Positions 32,180 to 34,108 of a stretch of 34,108 nucleotides of DNA are shown here, in pieces. The notes under the pieces are model-generated. The model saw nothing but the letters and a program-made list of their open reading frames with translations. It was not told where the DNA came from and made no database searches. How positions within the stretch are numbered: position 1 is the first letter of the stretch; each line of letters begins with the position of its first letter. Both the position numbers and the translations under genes were made by a program. This DNA is from Amycolatopsis palatopharyngis (lineage in GTDB: Bacteria; Actinomycetota; Actinomycetes; Mycobacteriales; Pseudonocardiaceae): contig NZ_PQHZ01000059.1 in assembly GCF_003385185.1 (NCBI RefSeq), positions 1 to 34,108 of the forward strand. Reading direction: 5' to 3'.

Positions 32180-32629
32180 ATGGCTCAGAAGGTTCTTGTC
32201 GAAATCGTCGATGACCTCGACGGCGGCGAAGCGACGCAGACGGTGCCTTTCGCCCTTGACGGAGTTCAGTACGAGATCGACCTCTCCGACGAGAACGCCC
32301 GGGCGCTGCGCGACACATTCGAGCGCTACGTCGATGCAGGCCTGCGCACGGGCGGACGCAAGCTCCGGGTTGCGGCTGGTCAGTCGACAGTGGCCCGAAG
32401 CGGCCGCGCCACCACGTCGGCCGACCGCGAGCGCAACCAGCAGGTCCGCGCATGGGCAGCAGAGAACGGTTACGCGATCGCTGAGCGCGGGCGCATCCCG
32501 AAAGAGATCTACGAAGCATTCGACAATGGCGAGCCAGCCGCCTCGCAGCCCGTTGAGCCGGAGCCGGTTGAGGCTCCGGCCAAACCGGTGCGCAAGCGGG
32601 CCCCGAGGAAGAAGAAGGCTGGCGTCTGA
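32180..32629 (+). CDS. lsr2: Lsr2-family nucleoid-associated protein
   Basis: A 149-residue Lsr2. The N-terminal oligomerisation domain (about 1-63: KVLVEIVDDLDGGEA, VPFALDGVQYEIDLS) is followed by a linker and the DNA-binding domain with VRAWAAENGYAIAERGRIP, whose RGR (103-105) is the AT-hook-like minor-groove contact. Lsr2 silences AT-rich foreign DNA, as H-NS does. It is longer than the roughly 112-residue mycobacterial protein because of a Pro/Glu and then Lys/Arg-rich tail (120-149). Its place in a scarred accessory region suggests an extra copy acquired with mobile DNA, though whether the genome holds another is not visible. Confidence 0.94.
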   Translation: MAQKVLVEIVDDLDGGEATQTVPFALDGVQYEIDLSDENARALRDTFERYVDAGLRTGGRKLRVAAGQSTVARSGRATTSADRERNQQVRAWAAENGYAIAERGRIPKEIYEAFDNGEPAASQPVEPEPVEAPAKPVRKRAPRKKKAGV

Positions 32630-32712
32630 CAGCTGTTCCGTAAAAACCGAAGTGCACAAGGTGGAGGCAGCCGACAGTCATCGGCGGTATCAGTCCGGAG
32701 CAGACGTAGGAT

Positions 32713-33846
32713 TTAAGGTTTGGCTTCGTCTGCCGCTGGCCAAAGCTCCCATCGACCGTGGGCGCCTTGGCGGACCTCGGCGGTCGGATACGTAGCTTGC
32801 AGTTCCTGAAGCTTGGCCATCACATCAGCAATGGGACCTGTTGGAACAGTGGCGAGGGGCTGAGGCTTTGGCGGTGTGAATTTCTTCGCCGTGGGAGAAG
32901 GCACGAAGATCGCTCGTAGTAGCGGTGGCAGCGTGCCGCGCCACTGCTCGCCAGTGAAGTCCGGCAACGCGTGCGCGCCACCCCATACGTGGCTGATCTG
33001 ATAGGCCGTGCTGGCCGGACATCGTTCCCACCAACCGGGCATGAGCACTGACAGCTTCTCTGCGACAGATCCTCGGGCCGGTCGCGCTCGGAAGAGCTGT
33101 AACGTCAGGTCGTACTCGTGCCACTCTATTGGAGCTTGGCACTCTGAGCACATGTGCGTCGCGTCGAGCACCGGCATCTCGAGTAACGTCTTGAACCGGC
33201 GACGATCCTTCTGGCGTAGTTCCCGCAGCATGGGATACCGCCAGTAGCGCACGTGCTCGTCAAGATGCTGCTTTCGCCGCTCGGCGGGGAGGTATCCTCT
33301 GTTGTCGAGCACATCGTCCGGGTTGCCAACCTGCCGACGAAATTCCTGAGCCTCTGCCTGGCTCTCGTCTCGTCGTCGTGCAGCTTCCTTCAGCTGCGCG
33401 GCGCTGGCCGGCGCGTCGATGACATGTTGGAAGAAGGCCGCGTCAGCTTCTTTCCGGAGTAGCTGCCGCCGGGAATCCGCTCGCTTCTCGTCGTAGTCCT
33501 GCGCAACGAGTTCCGCTCGCCGGGTCTTGTCTTCCTCGACCTTCCTATCGGCTTCCTTGCACCAGCGCTGTTCAAACGCTTCGAGCTCTTCGTCGGTGTG
33601 TTCGCGTTGTCCTGCGCCGTTATTCCACTCCGCGAGTATCCTCCACACTCGATCATGTTCACGCTCGTGGCGGTCTTCCTCCCACCAGTTCCATATGAGT
33701 GCGATATCGCTGTTCATACGAATGAGGACCGACAGTGCCTCAAGCAGTTGGGGTCCGCTGGATATACCGCGAGGTTGCCGTGTCCACGTCACGCCGTTGG
33801 GAGCGGTGATCTGGACCAGCGCGTGCCCCGCAGGTTCGTCAGCCAT
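32713..33846 (-). CDS. Hypothetical 377-residue protein with CxxC motif
   Basis: I do not recognise this family. It starts with a beta-rich head (HALVQITAPNGVTWTRQPRG), then a helix (LLEALSVLIRMNSDIALIWN) and a long, highly charged, probably coiled-coil middle (about 60-210, rich in Glu, Arg and Lys). Next comes MCSECQAPIEWHEYD, followed by a later Cys and His that could complete a zinc site (WWERCPAS, QISHVWGG), and a Pro-rich end. AGGGAGGA stands about 6 bases before ATG. It converges on lsr2 and has no other operon partner. Cytoplasmic, with no signal or membrane helix. Confidence 0.7.
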   Translation of the reverse strand: MADEPAGHALVQITAPNGVTWTRQPRGISSGPQLLEALSVLIRMNSDIALIWNWWEEDRHEREHDRVWRILAEWNNGAGQREHTDEELEAFEQRWCKEADRKVEEDKTRRAELVAQDYDEKRADSRRQLLRKEADAAFFQHVIDAPASAAQLKEAARRRDESQAEAQEFRRQVGNPDDVLDNRGYLPAERRKQHLDEHVRYWRYPMLRELRQKDRRRFKTLLEMPVLDATHMCSECQAPIEWHEYDLTLQLFRARPARGSVAEKLSVLMPGWWERCPASTAYQISHVWGGAHALPDFTGEQWRGTLPPLLRAIFVPSPTAKKFTPPKPQPLATVPTGPIADVMAKLQELQATYPTAEVRQGAHGRWELWPAADEAKP

Positions 33847-34065
33847 TCTGGGTCCTCCCTCGTCTGCCTCCGCCCGTCACCGGGAGCCGGAGACAGCAGG
33901 ACGCTTACTGTTCAACAGATTGCTATTGCACAAACGTCGAAATCAACAGAGCTGCCGAATTCAACTGAACTCGTGGGGGGTCTGTCTCAGGATCGGTGTC
34001 TTTGGCTCGGACACGCCGGACTGGTTCCGGCGGGATGGGCACAGTGAGTGATGACATCTGATGTT

Positions 34066-34108
34066 GTGAGCGCTGAGGAGAAGACCACCAGGCCGGCGAG
34101 GACGTCGT
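34066..34108 (+). CDS. Start of an unidentified gene (partial)
   Basis: The last bases give a GTG-started frame, SAEEKTTRPARTS, cut by the window end. The basic, polar start would suit a DNA-binding protein or transposase, but too little is visible. The 220 bases before it (33847-34065) contain a GCCGGA/TCCGGC hairpin at 34015-34031 and no other feature I can support. Confidence 0.3.
   Translation, partial: MSAEEKTTRPARTS

Noticed and set aside
1..34108. CRISPR array, tRNA or rRNA genes
   Set aside because: No regularly spaced repeats, cloverleaf-like sequence or rRNA segments were seen while reading both strands. A covariance search was not possible.

Overview
The window looks like actinobacterial DNA. 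It has high GC with strong third-position bias, frequent GTG starts, four-base ATGA/GTGA overlaps inside operons, an Lsr2 protein and a BlaI/M56 pair. A Pseudonocardiaceae-type host is plausible, but there is no rRNA or other taxonomic marker here, so that is inference. I saw no tRNA, rRNA or CRISPR.

Layout. (1) 1-8392 is a sulfide/persulfide oxidation island: the end of a TauE/SafE exporter, a single-domain rhodanese, a CstB-like persulfide dioxygenase-rhodanese, a sulfide:quinone oxidoreductase, a DUF305 protein, a PIG-L deacetylase divergent from a thioredoxin, a second CstB-like protein, a DUF302 protein, a SHOCT protein and a 43-residue membrane protein. A G/C-tract palindrome before the thioredoxin gene resembles CsoR/CstR-family operators. 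(2) 8454-9882 is a scar: a broken replication-relaxation gene, an insertion-sequence end and a truncated methyltransferase. (3) 9900-15113 holds two divergent operons sharing a compound palindromic operator. Leftward are a membrane protein with a GCPVCNK motif, a BlaI repressor, an M56 protease and a DsrE-like protein. Rightward are a membrane-anchored DsbA-like protein, a CcdA-like protein and a beta-propeller lipoprotein. I read this as a protease-controlled envelope thiol-redox system, and it is the best candidate for something undescribed.

(4) 15618-21097 is a ketone/alcohol catabolic unit: a Baeyer-Villiger monooxygenase with a long N-terminal extension, an SDR, a LysR regulator and an MHS-type transporter. 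The pattern CTATAAG-N7-TATGG lies upstream of both the SDR-monooxygenase operon and the transporter. (5) 21127-21756 is a patchwork of DUF4145, IS21 and IS110 fragments. (6) 21874-29355 is a second catabolic unit: an HMG-CoA-lyase-like gene divergent from a GntR regulator, a type III CoA transferase, HyuA, HyuB and an isochorismatase-fold hydrolase. Two near-identical TTGCRTGCAA palindromes abut the two divergent ribosome binding sites.

(7) 29356-34108 is a decayed accessory region. It has a frameshifted E1-beta fragment, a 61-bp inverted repeat built from two insertion-sequence ends, an internally deleted IS982-type element, a truncated polymorphic-toxin tail followed by an intact putative immunity gene, lsr2, and a 377-residue protein I do not recognise.

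Taken together, region 1 would oxidise sulfide to persulfide (SQR), oxidise or transfer the sulfane sulfur (CstB-like proteins and rhodanese) and export sulfite (TauE). Region 3 would manage thiols outside the membrane. Regions 4 and 6 add carbon and nitrogen catabolism and are separated by transposon scars, which suggests piecewise assembly by transfer.
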